Shown one piece after another: positions 1 to 10,242 of a stretch of 64,000 nucleotides of DNA; the first letter of the stretch is position 1; every line of letters begins with the position of its first letter. The notes beneath the pieces were generated by a model that ran no database searches, was not told the DNA's origin, and worked only from the letters and a program-made list of their open reading frames with translations. Origin of the DNA: Pleurotus ostreatus/Saccharomyces cerevisiae fusant (Eukaryota; Opisthokonta); contig JAMQCK010000078.1 of the NCBI GenBank assembly GCA_024196135.1, forward strand, positions 22,707 through 86,706, given 5' to 3'. A program made the translations under genes and the position numbers.

Positions 1-1687
1 CACGACAAGCGTCACTCGCCCCCGATTCGCCTCGAGGCCCGCAAGCATCTCGTCCGCGGCAAAGATGCCCGAGGGTCGACCGTGGTATTCGAAGACGAGC
101 TCCCAGGCGGTGCTTGCGGCGTCGAGGTCTGGGGGAGGCGTCAAGTCCGCTTAGGATGTGTGGTTGGAAGGAAATCAATCGTCGTACGCACCGGAGGTGT
201 TGTGCGTAAAGCGGTAGGTCATGCCGAGGGCTTTTAGGCCTTCGGCCATGTTTACGCCGTGCCACTGGCGGACAAAGTCTATCAGCATCGAAGTTTGTTG
301 AGCCAGCAGAGAGAGACCCACAGCCAGCTCCTCGAACGGGTTCGTCAGGTTTTCGACTGCCCAGGTATGTGAGTCTCATTGGGCGGGACTGGTGTGTGGA
401 GGGACGTACCTGCGCTCTTAGGGAATAATTCCTCGGTGAAGACCTGTTCCCAGGGAATACCGGCTGCACAGCGAGTTAGCATGGCCGTCGGAAGGTCAGG
501 CAAAGCTGGCAGAACACACTCCACTTCAGGTACTTCATGGTGTCGATGAGGAGCTCTTCTTGACCGCGGGGATGGTTGTCATACAGCCTGTAAAAGTTCA
601 GAAGTCGTGAATCTTTCTGGCTCACATAGATACAGATTCATACCACTGCAGCACGACGACGAAGTCTGAAAGGTCCGTCAGCGGGTTCCGCGCATTATGC
701 AACGGGAGTCTAACGCACCTTCCCACCGCGTAGCCGCCCACTTGTCCACACCCTCGCCGTTGACGAGCATCTCGTGCGCGAGGACGACGAACTTGTGCAT
801 AGCATCGACGACGCGGTCCGTCAGGGATGGGTCGACCTCCAGTAGCTGGATGGCACCGAAGAAGAAAGGGTACCTGTGAATGTCAATTCAGCAAAAAGGA
901 GGCACGTAGAGGTATCTCCCTCAACTTACCTCCCCCACAAATACCTAGGCTTCGTGGTGTTGACCTCGGGTCCGAGCCAGCCTGGCATGTGAGTTCAGCG
1001 AGCGTAAGGCGACGCGGATACACGGAGGCTGACCAGAGTCATCTTGGTGGTCCAGGACGTAGTTGAGAAACTCGAGAGTCTTTTCTTTGATGGGTTCGTT
1101 TTCGGTGAGGACGGCGCTGGGTACGAGACCATCCTTCAATGCTTCTCAGAGTCGGCACCGTGTAAGCCACGATGAAGACTCACAAACCAATAGCTTCCAG
1201 CTGAGATGCAATTTCAGAGTTGGTTTCGCGAAATATGTCCGCGTAGACTCACCTTCCTCCAAGTAGGAATAGAAAGAATTCCCGCCAATCCAGTCGCTCT
1301 TCAACCACGTTCAGCAAACAACAGCAGAAGAGTGATGACACTGACATCCGACACACTAGTACGGGCTGTCAGCTCTATACTGCAGCGGTTGCGGAAGACA
1401 CTTACAGATCATAGAACTCATGTTCATGGCCCGCTAGGCCATTCATCTGGACGATGAGCTGTGTAGGGCGGTTAGATCTCGGATCGTAGGCGGGAACGAG
1501 GTCTGACCTGGTCATAGATCCATCCCTTCGGTTTCACGGATCCTAGAGGGATGGTCTTGTACTGTAAAGGTGCGACTAGCGCGCGTCAGGACGAGGGAAG
1601 CGCGGTGAAGTCGCTGAACTCACGTGAAGCTGCGAGGCTGGGGAGACCGAGCACGCTCAAGGCAATGAGCCTTCCGAGAACACCCAT
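1..1687 (-). CDS. GH127/DUF1680-like secreted glycosidase (3' end off the window)
   Basis: Begins with a clear signal peptide (MGVLGRLIALSVLGLPSLA) at 1687, followed by a GTGAGT donor at 1623. The exons downstream on the minus strand read as a six-hairpin glycosidase of the GH127/DUF1680 type. Supporting segments are PLGSVKPKGW near the N-terminus, a domain around FLNYVLDHQDDSGWLGPE (about 1030-1110 joined to 900-960), YLWGRYPFFFGAIQLLE, and HGVNMAEGLKALG near 245-285, which matches the conserved HGVN segment of this family. The gene is cut by many 50-60 nt introns and runs past position 1, so its catalytic C-terminal part is not visible. Known members of GH127 release beta-L-arabinofuranose; substrate here is inferred only at the family level. 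It is divergent from the J-domain gene, with a 294 nt shared upstream region. Confidence 0.75.
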
Positions 1688-1981
1688 GGTGGTCGAGAGC
1701 AAGGTGTCGCTCGAACGTGTCCCCCAACATGCCGAAGATAAGTAGGTGACCCACGCATGGACGACGACAAGCAGGTACCACGGGGAAGGCGCGATATCGG
1801 GGAGGGCGGGCCGCGGAGATTGCCCCGGAGCATCGGAACGACGAAGCGGAGGCCGATCGTGATCTGAATGCCACGTGCGTCATCTCCCTCCGCGCCCGGA
1901 TTCACATGCCAGCGACATGAACTTTCATGGCAAATCGGTCTTGACTTGGCCTCGACCGTCCTCTCCTTCTCTTCTACATTC

Positions 1982-3175
1982 ATGTTCTCATACGCGCTAG
2001 CGAGTGGTGAGTGGCGCACACTACTGTGGGGGCGTGTGCTGACGGTCGCCAGCTTCATCATACTTTCACCTACCGATCGACGAGGACGAGGACAGGGACA
2101 TCGAGACCTACGAGCGCAAGTGCTTGACATGGGTGGCAGAGCCTAGCTCGTGTGGGGTGGCTGCTGCAGAGGCAGCGATCCCTTCTACACCTCGCCCCGC
2201 GCCCGCGCCCTTATCGCGCAAGCCGGACAGCGCGTTGATAAAACGCATCCTCGCCACCGATGATCTGTACGATATTCTAGGTGCGTCGTCGTGCTGTCGA
2301 GTATGAGACTTGTGTGCTAATGCGTATACAGGCGTGGAGAACACACCCTCACTCGACCGCTCCTCCCTCCGTCGCGCGTACCTGACCCGCTCCAAAGCAT
2401 GCCATCCAGAGTAAGCGCCCGATCATCTGTCGCAACACCTCCTTCTAACGCCCCCGCCCAGCAAATTCCCCAACAGTCCTGAGGCAACACTCGCATTCCA
2501 GAAGGTCGCCACCGCATACGACATCCTCAGCAAGCCAGCTTCGAAGCGCATGTACGACAACCGCACCTCCACCTCCTTCGACTTCTGGGCCGCGCACCCG
2601 CCCCCGAACGCGGAAGAGACATTCCGGAGCGTCGTCATTGGCATCCTAAACGACTTCCTGGACGGGGACCTGGAGGTCATCCGGACGCTGCTGAGTGCGT
2701 GCCACAGTGGACTGTATCGCTGACGTCGAGCTGACGCCACAATAGAAGCCGTCAACGATTTGAACCCGGCTTTGCGGCTGGGGGACGATGGGATCAACAT
2801 GCTGCTGGAGAGCGTGCGCGAACGTGCATTGAGTAGGTTCTTCCTGCTACCTGCTGACATCTCTTCTAATCCCGCTTTACAGCATGTCGTACCTGTGTCT
2901 ACGCCCTCCAAGATGAACTTGCGCACCTGTCCGAGTTGCAGCAAGAATTCCGGAAGATGTCCTACTTCAATATTACCGGAAGGACGCGCGTAACAATCCA
3001 GCTTACGCGGTTGACACTGAGTCTGCCCGTCGTGCTCGAGCGCGCTGTGCTACAGCAGGACCCATCGTATGACCCTGACGCGCCTTCGCACCGCGCCATC
3101 CTCCCACGGACTGTCTCGAGTCTCATTCGTCGCGTCGATTATATATTGGACAAGATGGAGCGCATGGTCAAGTAA
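1982..3175 (+). CDS. J-domain (DnaJ/Hsp40-like) co-chaperone
   Basis: Six exons: 1982-2006, 2053-2280, 2332-2410, 2462-2694, 2746-2832, 2883-3175, giving 314 aa. The J domain lies near residues 83-135 (DDLYDILGV, RAYLTRSKACHPD, FQKVATAYDIL). The HPD triad needed to stimulate Hsp70 ATPase falls at about residues 109-111 and is interrupted by an intron after the second base of its Asp codon. The remaining 180 residues are helical, without the Cys-rich or Gly/Phe regions of class I/II DnaJ, so this is a class C J protein. I do not recognise the C-terminal domain. The first coding exon is only 25 nt (MFSYALAS); it was chosen because it joins in frame to the acidic segment IDEDEDRDIETY, which lacks a start of its own. 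Client and compartment are unknown. Confidence 0.85.
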
Positions 3176-3685
3176 TTGGTCTGCTTCAAATATTGATTTT
3201 TCCTCTCCTCTACCTCTCCCCTTGCTTGCCGTTGGGTCTGGGACCTGCCACTCTTGCTTCCTCATCTCATTGGATTCGGCTCTGCGTGTCGTTATCGACT
3301 CGCTGAAAATTGGCTCAGGTCCCGTGTGTTTATATGCTCCTTATACTTAGATTTGTCCACATCGCTCTCCTTCATTAGACGTTTTACAGGTTATTTCTCC
3401 CACCTACCTACCTCTGTACCCTACCGTGTAACATTATTTGCGCCATCCTATACGACCATGGAATACTAGATCATGCTTTCAGGCTCGCATAACGGACAGG
3501 TGGTCAAGTCAATCGAACGATGATCCAAAAATCATTGACCAAGGTAGGTCACTTCATGCTAACGTTACTGTAGCTATTGTGAGTGAGTATTAGTATGCGA
3601 TATGATACAGGTCTATGTCAGTGAGTATGCGGAGGCCCTAAATATTTGAAGCGTAGATGTCCCACTTCATCCGGCAACCCTTTCC
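3176..3685. other. Convergent 3' flanks, no gene seen
   Basis: A 510 nt AT-richer stretch between the J-domain gene and the MFS transporter, which end toward each other. It probably holds both 3' UTRs. Open frames here are short and lack splice support. Confidence 0.6.
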
Positions 3686-5603
3686 CTAAATCGCAAACTT
3701 GCTCTTCGCCCGCAACCGCGCGCCTATCCTCCTAAACACAAACGGCAGCGGCAGCATCAGGGTCGTCAACCCCGCCAGCAACGCCGTCGCGCCCACCGTG
3801 CCCAGCCTATTGTACATCGCCGGCGCGAACAGGGGGAACACGGCCGCAAACGCCGACCGCAGCGCGCTGTTGGCGGCCATCGCAGAGGCCGCGATGGGCC
3901 GGTACGCGACGACGAGGTAGGTGAAGACGGAGGAGTAGACGAAGTACATGCCCATGCCGAAGGGCGCGGAGGCGATGATGGGCACGATCCAGTGCACGGA
4001 GCGGTAGGTGGTGAAGGCGAGCCAGAAGAGGCCGATGGGGACAAGGATCGCGCCGACTTCGCCCTGGAAGAGGCGGGTCTCGGGCGGGGGGTGGCCGTCG
4101 TAGGCTTCGCGGTCCTTGCGGAAGCGGTGGTTCCAGTAGGGCTGCGTCAGGAAGGCGAGGATCTGGGGTGGGGTTGAGTGAGCTATGTGTAGGGCGTGAG
4201 TTGAGGCGTTTACCTGTCCGATGCCGATGCCAAGGAAGGTGAGGCCTGTCATCTGCATGTCGAAGCCGTGGACTTGCTGGAAGATGATTGGGAAGGCCTG
4301 GAAGGCGAGGTAGAGGATGCCTAGTAGCAGCGCGGTCCTGTAATTGGCAGTGATCAGTGACCGTGATACAGCCTGATAGATAGTGCGCGTACCATATGTC
4401 CAGCAGGAGCGCCATTCTATCGAACAGCAAAAGCTCTGGAAAAATGTCAGAACAAGCCGAACACCCACAATGAAGCCACCTACGGAAAGGCTTATAGCAG
4501 CTCACAGCGATGGAGTGTGCGAGGCTCTTGTGCGTGCGGTCGAGAGGTGCCCAGTATCGGTCATCGCCAGTTGACTTCCGCAGACTATAGCAGATCAGAA
4601 AAGAGCATACGACGATACGAGATGGACCTTACCGTGCTGCCTTCTTCTTCAGTATTACAGGGGCGTATGTCTCGGGGACGAACTGTGCATGGGTGAGGCA
4701 GGATCATTGGGACGATACGCAAGCGACTCACCAGAATCAGTGCCACCCATTGGCAAAAGATCCATATAATTAGTACGCGGAAAGTCCATCGCCAGTTGGC
4801 ATGCTAAGAAAGGGATGAGCGTGACTTGCAGAAAAGCACGGGGCAAGCCTCACCTGGTTGATGAAACCAGAAACCAGAGGTCCCACGATAGGTCCAAAGA
4901 AGGGACTGAGGGTGTATACCGCCATCGGGCTACCGCTTCGGTCAATAATAGATCCCGTGCGGAGATAGGAACGACGTACTTTCCGACTTTGTTGCTGGGA
5001 AACAAGTCGCTGACACTCCCTCCTGCAACGCTGAGGAATGCAGAGCCGCAGAATCCTGTTATGAAGCGAAAGACGAGGAACACGGCTAGAGTGAGACAAT
5101 GGACATGTGAGAACAATGGAATGGTGATCGGTCGAGGGTGGGTCACGCACGCATGTTGGGGGCGAAGGCGACGGGGAAGGAGAAGATGAAGAAGAGGCCG
5201 ACGGAGACGCGGTAGATGATGTTGCGTCCGTAAACCTCTGAGAGGGGACCGACGAGGAGGGGGCCCCAGCCAAGGCCCTCGACGAAGAGACTGATCGAGA
5301 GGATGGCGACAGTACGCGACGCGTGGAACTCCTCCATGGTACCCTGCTCGGCGAAGGAGGCCTGCAAAGCGCGTCAGTCGCTGGGGGGAGGGGCATAGAG
5401 GATGCTGGTAGACGCACCATGGATGACGCGCACGTAGCGCAGAGCGAAGTACTGCTGATCAATAGGACGGTCAGCCACTTGCGCGCGTTTGATCGCCGCT
5501 GAGGGTCGTCATTCTCGTCGAGCACGACCTGGAACGGGTCGGCGGCGTCCTTCTCAACGACCGCATCGTTCTTGGCCTGTAGAGTGGGCGAAGGAGAGGA
5601 CAT
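3686..5603 (-). CDS. MFS transporter, DHA1 (drug:H+ antiporter) type
   Basis: Ten exons, 483 aa: 5418-5603, 5151-5361, 4980-5085, 4854-4935, 4732-4803, 4633-4682, 4484-4584, 4393-4435, 4214-4337, 3686-4162. The order is typical of fungal DHA1 exporters (Tpo1/Flr1-like). A soluble N-terminus ends in the charged run before TM1. TM2 carries GLGWGPLLVGPLSEVYGR (motif A region), TM4 FRFITGFCGSAFLSVAGGSVSDLF, and TM5 the antiporter motif-C-like SPFFGPIVGPLVSGFI. A central loop follows, then TM7-12, ending in the NSALRSAFAAVFPLF segment where family members have NxxxRxxxG. It probably exports hydrophobic compounds across the plasma membrane. Its promoter, shared with the divergent VTT gene, carries two perfect inverted repeats. 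Substrate cannot be read from the sequence. Confidence 0.88.
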
Positions 5604-5807
5604 GGTGTGCGCGCCATTTCCTTTAGCCCGCCCGTGCTTTAAGCGCTCCCCTCATCTCGGGATCAGATGATTGTATGTCATCACGGGCCCTCGCGCCGCA
5701 CGGAAACGGGACTCGAGTACCGGATGGGGAGGCGTCCACAAGGCCCGAGGAGAAGTTCCGGAGTTGGATTTTCTAATTTTCGACGCTTCCTAAGCGCGAG
5801 GTCGCAC

Positions 5808-5836
5808 GATGGTGACTCACCGGGTGAGTCACCATC
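5808..5836. promoter_or_regulatory. 29 nt perfect palindrome containing two TGA(C/G)TCA sites
   Basis: The 14 nt arm GATGGTGACTCACC (5808-5821) is repeated exactly inverted at 5823-5836 around one unpaired base. Each arm holds a TGACTCA heptamer (5813-5819, and its complement TGAGTCA at 5826-5832), the established target of bZIP regulators of the AP-1/Gcn4 family. It lies about 205 nt upstream of the MFS start codon. Function as an operator is inferred. Confidence 0.6.
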
Positions 5837-5850
5837 TTCGGCAGCAGGCG

Positions 5851-5920
5851 GCCATCTGTCGGCAACCCACGCGGCAAACGATGGCAAACCTATGCCGACG
5901 GACGCCACCCGACAGATGGC
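5851..5920. promoter_or_regulatory. 12 nt inverted repeat pair
   Basis: GCCATCTGTCGG at 5851-5862 recurs exactly inverted at 5909-5920, separated by 46 nt. It sits just beside the TGACTCA palindrome and could be a paired binding site. No regulator with this site is known to me. Confidence 0.45.
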
Positions 5921-6331
5921 GGCGTGGGATGCTGGACTGCTGCATGTCGCTTCACTTGCGCGCAAGCATATGTGAGGCCTCTTAACTTTGTCCCATTGGA
6001 AAGTCGGTGGGTCGGAAGTGGGTCCAGGGAGGCTGCATCTCATCTGGCCGAGTCAGGATGCGCCTTGTCGCTGTGGCTCTCTTCAATTGTTGACATATCC
6101 TTGCAACGCGATGACAAACAATTCTTCCTTCAAAAGTTGAGCTTACAGATGTCTACTGCTAGCGATCTTCGGAGATAGGATAAACTCGAAAGTGAATGAG
6201 CGAGCCCGAGTCTATAAGAGTGGGCGTCCGACGATGGCGGTCCAAGTTGACATTGGTTGTTGTCCCAAAAGTGACGTGATGGACATTGGACGCCGGGCCT
6301 CGGCATCTTCCGAAACCACTCTACCTCCACC

Positions 6332-7567
6332 ATGACCCCACCACCGCTGTCGACGCCCTTCGCGGCGACGAGGCATGCCAATGGCTCCGTCTACACTCTG
6401 GACACTGTCCACGATCAGGACATTGATGATGCCTCGGAGCGCTCGTCGCTCATCTCGCCCACCACGCCAGGGTACGGCGCCGCCTTTCCGCGACATGATG
6501 AGCATCGGGGGCGAGTGAAGAGCGGCCGGATCGTCTTCAACGCAGCCCTCAAGATGGCCTGCATATTTATCGTCAGCGTCGTGCTTTTGGGCGGCACGCT
6601 ATACGTCGCCTTGCCCACATTAGAAGAGTGCGTGTCGTGAAACCCGTGTAGCGAGTGGCTGTACTGACGGTGACGCAGGGCCGACCGACCCCTCTTGCGC
6701 ATCCCGAAGTCCTTTGACCAGCTCAAAGATCTCAACTTCTTGCTCAAGAAATATCGCAACATCTATCCCTTCCGCGTCCTGATATGCTACATCATCACCT
6801 ACCTCTTCCTGCAAGCCTTCTCGCTGCCAGGATCCATGTACCTCTCTATCCTCGGTGGCGCCGTCTGGGGCGTCGCAAGAGCCCTTCCCCTCGTATGTGT
6901 CTGCGTCGCCACTGGCGCAACGCTATGCTATCTCATCAGCGCCGCACTCGGTCCGGCGCTGCTCACCCTCCCCCGAGTGCAGGCGAAACTAGACAAGTGG
7001 GCGACGACGATCCGACAGAACAAGGAGAACGTCATCTCCTTCCTCATCGTCCTGCGCATCGCCCCCTTGCCGCCGCACTGGGTCGTCAACGTCGTCTGCC
7101 CACACGTGGGCATCGGCATCGTGCCCTTCTGGCTCTCGACGGGCCTGGGTATCCTCGGTGTCAGCGTCATCCACACGACCATCGGCGGTGGACTCGACGA
7201 GATGACGAGCGCAGACGACTTCCACCTCATCAGCTGGAAGAACTTTTTCCTGCTGTCGGCGGTCGTCGTTGGCGTGATGATCCCTGTTGGCTTGCGCTAT
7301 TGGTTCCGCCGCGAGGTGGCAGACCTGCAGGTCATCGAGGAGGAGCCGGGGTTGGAGGACGAGCGCATACTGGAAGGGGACCGCATACTGGCTGTGGGTC
7401 CGCCAGGCGCGTCGAAGAAGGTCGGCACGATCTCTCCGATGGAGCCGTACTACGACGATGAGTCGTCGGATGATGATGAAGACGTTATCTTGGAGGCTGG
7501 TCCGGCGATTCCTGTGTTCAAAGTCGACAACGACGATGAGCAGGAATCAGTGACAGCGCGGCCCTAG
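6332..7567 (+). CDS. VTT (SNARE-associated/DedA, TMEM41-Tvp38-like) membrane protein
   Basis: Two exons, 6332-6627 and 6679-7567, 394 aa. A cytosolic N-terminus of about 75 residues precedes TM1 (ACIFIVSVVLLGGTLYVAL). The VTT core follows: a re-entrant/TM region around YIITYLFLQAFSLPGSMYLS, then GGAVWGVARALPL, the conserved ATGATLCYLIS, and RIAPLPPHWVVNVVCPHVGI. The last carries the family's FLRxxP-N-like motif, here LRIAPLPPHWVVN. A final TM is followed by an acidic C-tail (DDESSDDDEDVILE). Known relatives are lipid scramblases of the ER/Golgi; that activity is inferred from family. The gene is divergent from the MFS exporter and shares its 5' region. Confidence 0.87.
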
Positions 7568-8217
7568 GTTTGTCGTCGGTGGACTTTGATCCTGTACAGA
7601 TATAATCACAATGTCCAATGTACTACTTATCGTCACTCGTTTGTCGTACGCCAGTTGATGACTATCTATGCTACTAGAGTTTTGGAACTGGCAGGAGAGG
7701 GAAGCATCCTTAAGGTGAAAGCATCGAGTCAGCGTGGATGCGACGAGGACAGAACGGAGGTGGCAACGGGCCGCGTCCCGGAGACGGAGTGAGCGACAGT
7801 CTGGTTCCGCTCCGTGCCTTCCCCCTTGACCATCTTCCTTCTGCTATGTTCTATGTCGTGTAATTGGGGCCCCTCCTAATAGACAAGTAACTGTGCCTCA
7901 GCAGGCTGCGATGGGCATCAACGCCTGCATGCGAAGGCGCGCCCGGCGCTGCGGCCTGAATAACAGCGCCCAAACGCATCGCGCTATATCATCCTGTCAC
8001 TCCCGCCACCATCGGCCAGCTCGTCCCCTCAGTTTCAACAGTAACCTCCCCCCCCCGGCTTCCTTTGGACACACGAGCACAACTAGGCGAAGGAAGGATC
8101 ATTGCTGTCCACCTCTGCACTCTACACGACGATCGGGTGAACTGGCACTGTACGTCCCCCCGTCGCGCACCTGTATTCACGCACTCATTGACCCTGCAGT
8201 TCAATCAACCCCCTCTC
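7568..8217. other. Intergenic region with a probable 5'UTR intron
   Basis: About 650 nt between the VTT gene and the next start. Near its right end a good intron (GTACGT at 8150, CTGCAG ending 8199, 50 nt) sits just before the ATG at 8218, indicating a spliced leader. The in-frame extension up to 8065 is therefore treated as untranslated. Nothing else is supported. Confidence 0.5.
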
Positions 8218-9888
8218 ATGGCATCTAGCGATGACCCCACTGCCCTCGCTGCTCTGATTGTCTCCCTGATCGCTCTCATCGTAACACTACTGCAACTGGT
8301 GCAGCAATATGCATCCACCGCGTACGACTATCGCCGCTGCTCCAAGCGCGTCCTCGGCCAATGGGCCCTTCGCACCCGCCGCCACTTCATCTTCAGCGAG
8401 GTCCGCTTTGAGGTCACCTTCTCTACGCCTCATCTATCCGTATTCTTCCCTCGCGACGATCATACCCTTACCGAGAAGGCTACGCGCACCACGCTTGACA
8501 GCCATGACCTCCGTGTGCCCGCTGCGCCAAAGCAGTTCATCTTCGAGCCGGAGCGACCAGCGATTGCTCAGTGGGCGAGCGTGTCGATGGCCCCGAAGAC
8601 GGTGCTGCAGTACGATGTTACGGACCGGCCGTGGTTCTTGAACCTAGAGGACCCAACGGTGCCGGAGGCGCGGTGTGCGTGGCTGGATTTGCTGGCGGCT
8701 GCGACGACTTCGGATGTGGGGTTGTATGTGAAGGAGAGGCGCTGGTCGTATGACTACATGCCCGCCGCGCTCACTCGCCCCATAGCCAGCGCGGACAAGG
8801 CGTCCTTCCTCTCGCTGCTCAGCTTGTGGAAGGTCTCGTGGCGGAAGAAGAGCGACGGCGTATACGTGGGAACAGGTCCTCATTGCGAAGTCCGCGTGAA
8901 CGACATCCACGGCTTCGGCCCTGTCTACGTCGTGGACATGCGGCCGGACAAGTCGACGCGGTACCAGTGCCGGTCGGAGACGGCCCGTCGCGCAATGTTC
9001 AACGAGTTCAACGTCGGCTTCGGCAGGATACGCACTGGGCCAGAGATCAAGGAATCCGTGTCGAAGACCTTCGAGGGCATGGACACGAAGTTCGCGGAGA
9101 AGGTCCAGGAGTGGTTCGAGGGCGATCAGTGGTGTATCGGCGTCGGCCTCCTCGTTGCGTGTTGGTGCATTGAGCCCTCGATGCCGAAGGTCATCACCGA
9201 CAACGGCTTCTTGAACGTGTACTCAGCACATACGTTGAGCACTGGGCTTGCGCACGTTCGCACCTTGCAGATGCTCTGCGGCTCGTCGTGCGTGCACCCC
9301 CTGCGGAAAAGCAACGCCGCCATCCAGCAATTCCTCTCCCGCGTCGACATGTTGTATATGGAGATCAATCGCGAGCTGATTGCGCCGCACCTCTTGAACG
9401 CGATTTCACTCTCTGACGACGGCGACTACATCACCCACAACCGGACCTCTTGGACGACGGCCAATGCGTGTCTGCATGCCATCGGCGTCCTCGACGACCA
9501 CTTCGCCGGCATCGTGCGCTACATGCCATGGGACGCGCCCTACATTAAGCGACTGCTAGCCTACTATCAGCTCAAACACGCGGTAGATGAATACCCAGCG
9601 GCGACGGAGCTCGCGACGAAGGCGGGGACCTTCTGGCTGCAGGAGCTCGACCTGGTCATCGCCTCGGACGCGCAGGCGGTAGTCAGGGATATGCTAAAGG
9701 CGCTGGGGACCACGCTGAAGCAGCACGAATCGACTTTTGAGAGGCTGGTGGTGAATAGGCTGATGCGGGGCGCGCTATGGCTGGTGCATAACAGCAATGC
9801 GCCGAGCAAGCACAATGAGCGGACGGCGCTGGAGTGTACGCTTACGCACGAGATGCTGGCGGATAAAACTACTGTGTACCTCGCTTGA
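8218..9888 (+). CDS. Fungal N-terminally membrane-anchored protein of unknown function (modin-like)
   Basis: Single exon, 556 aa. The N-terminus has one hydrophobic helix (LAALIVSLIALIVTLLQLVQ) followed at once by a conserved block (QQYASTAYDYRRCSKRVLG, WALRTRRHF). I recognise this arrangement from fungal proteins usually labelled modin or left hypothetical. The rest is soluble and has no catalytic motif that I can name. The start at 8218 is preferred over the upstream in-frame ATG at 8065 because the anchor begins here and a leader intron (8150-8199) removes the intervening bases. A single large exon is unusual in this window, where other genes have up to 14. Function is unknown. Confidence 0.75.
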   Translation: MASSDDPTALAALIVSLIALIVTLLQLVQQYASTAYDYRRCSKRVLGQWALRTRRHFIFSEVRFEVTFSTPHLSVFFPRDDHTLTEKATRTTLDSHDLRVPAAPKQFIFEPERPAIAQWASVSMAPKTVLQYDVTDRPWFLNLEDPTVPEARCAWLDLLAAATTSDVGLYVKERRWSYDYMPAALTRPIASADKASFLSLLSLWKVSWRKKSDGVYVGTGPHCEVRVNDIHGFGPVYVVDMRPDKSTRYQCRSETARRAMFNEFNVGFGRIRTGPEIKESVSKTFEGMDTKFAEKVQEWFEGDQWCIGVGLLVACWCIEPSMPKVITDNGFLNVYSAHTLSTGLAHVRTLQMLCGSSCVHPLRKSNAAIQQFLSRVDMLYMEINRELIAPHLLNAISLSDDGDYITHNRTSWTTANACLHAIGVLDDHFAGIVRYMPWDAPYIKRLLAYYQLKHAVDEYPAATELATKAGTFWLQELDLVIASDAQAVVRDMLKALGTTLKQHESTFERLVVNRLMRGALWLVHNSNAPSKHNERTALECTLTHEMLADKTTVYLA

Positions 9889-10242
9889 ACGTAGTGGACA
9901 CTGACCATGTGCGGGTATATCTGGGGAAGAATTGGGGAATGGAATTGTCTTGGCTACATCCTTGCTACTTATTGTGCTCATTATACATTCTTAGGCCATC
10001 TGTGTGTATGTATAACGACCGTGTCTTGGCCTACGCCTCTTGGTCTCGAATATGATAGCGGTACCCTCTTATTGACGAGCCAAACTCCACCACCATCGCG
10101 GCGACATTTTCAGATAATTGGTGCGCGTACATATAAAACGAGGAAGAAGGGTATACACAATAGGTTCACATTGCCGACAACAATAAGTGATACAAAGAGA
10201 TACCCAGGCCTGCTACGCGCGGCCACAAATACTTCTTTCATT
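9889..10242. other. Convergent 3' flanks, no gene seen
   Basis: A 354 nt stretch between the modin-like gene and the aldo/keto reductase. Probably 3' UTRs of both; no coding signal. Confidence 0.5.

Larger units (their letters stand above)
5604..6331. promoter_or_regulatory. Divergent promoter between MFS exporter and VTT gene
   Basis: This 728 nt region separates two start codons that face away from each other. It carries a 29 nt perfect palindrome at 5808-5836 and a second inverted repeat at 5851-5862/5909-5920, described separately. A TATA-like element, TATAAG, lies at 6213-6218, about 115 nt before the VTT start. I see no gene here. Confidence 0.6.
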
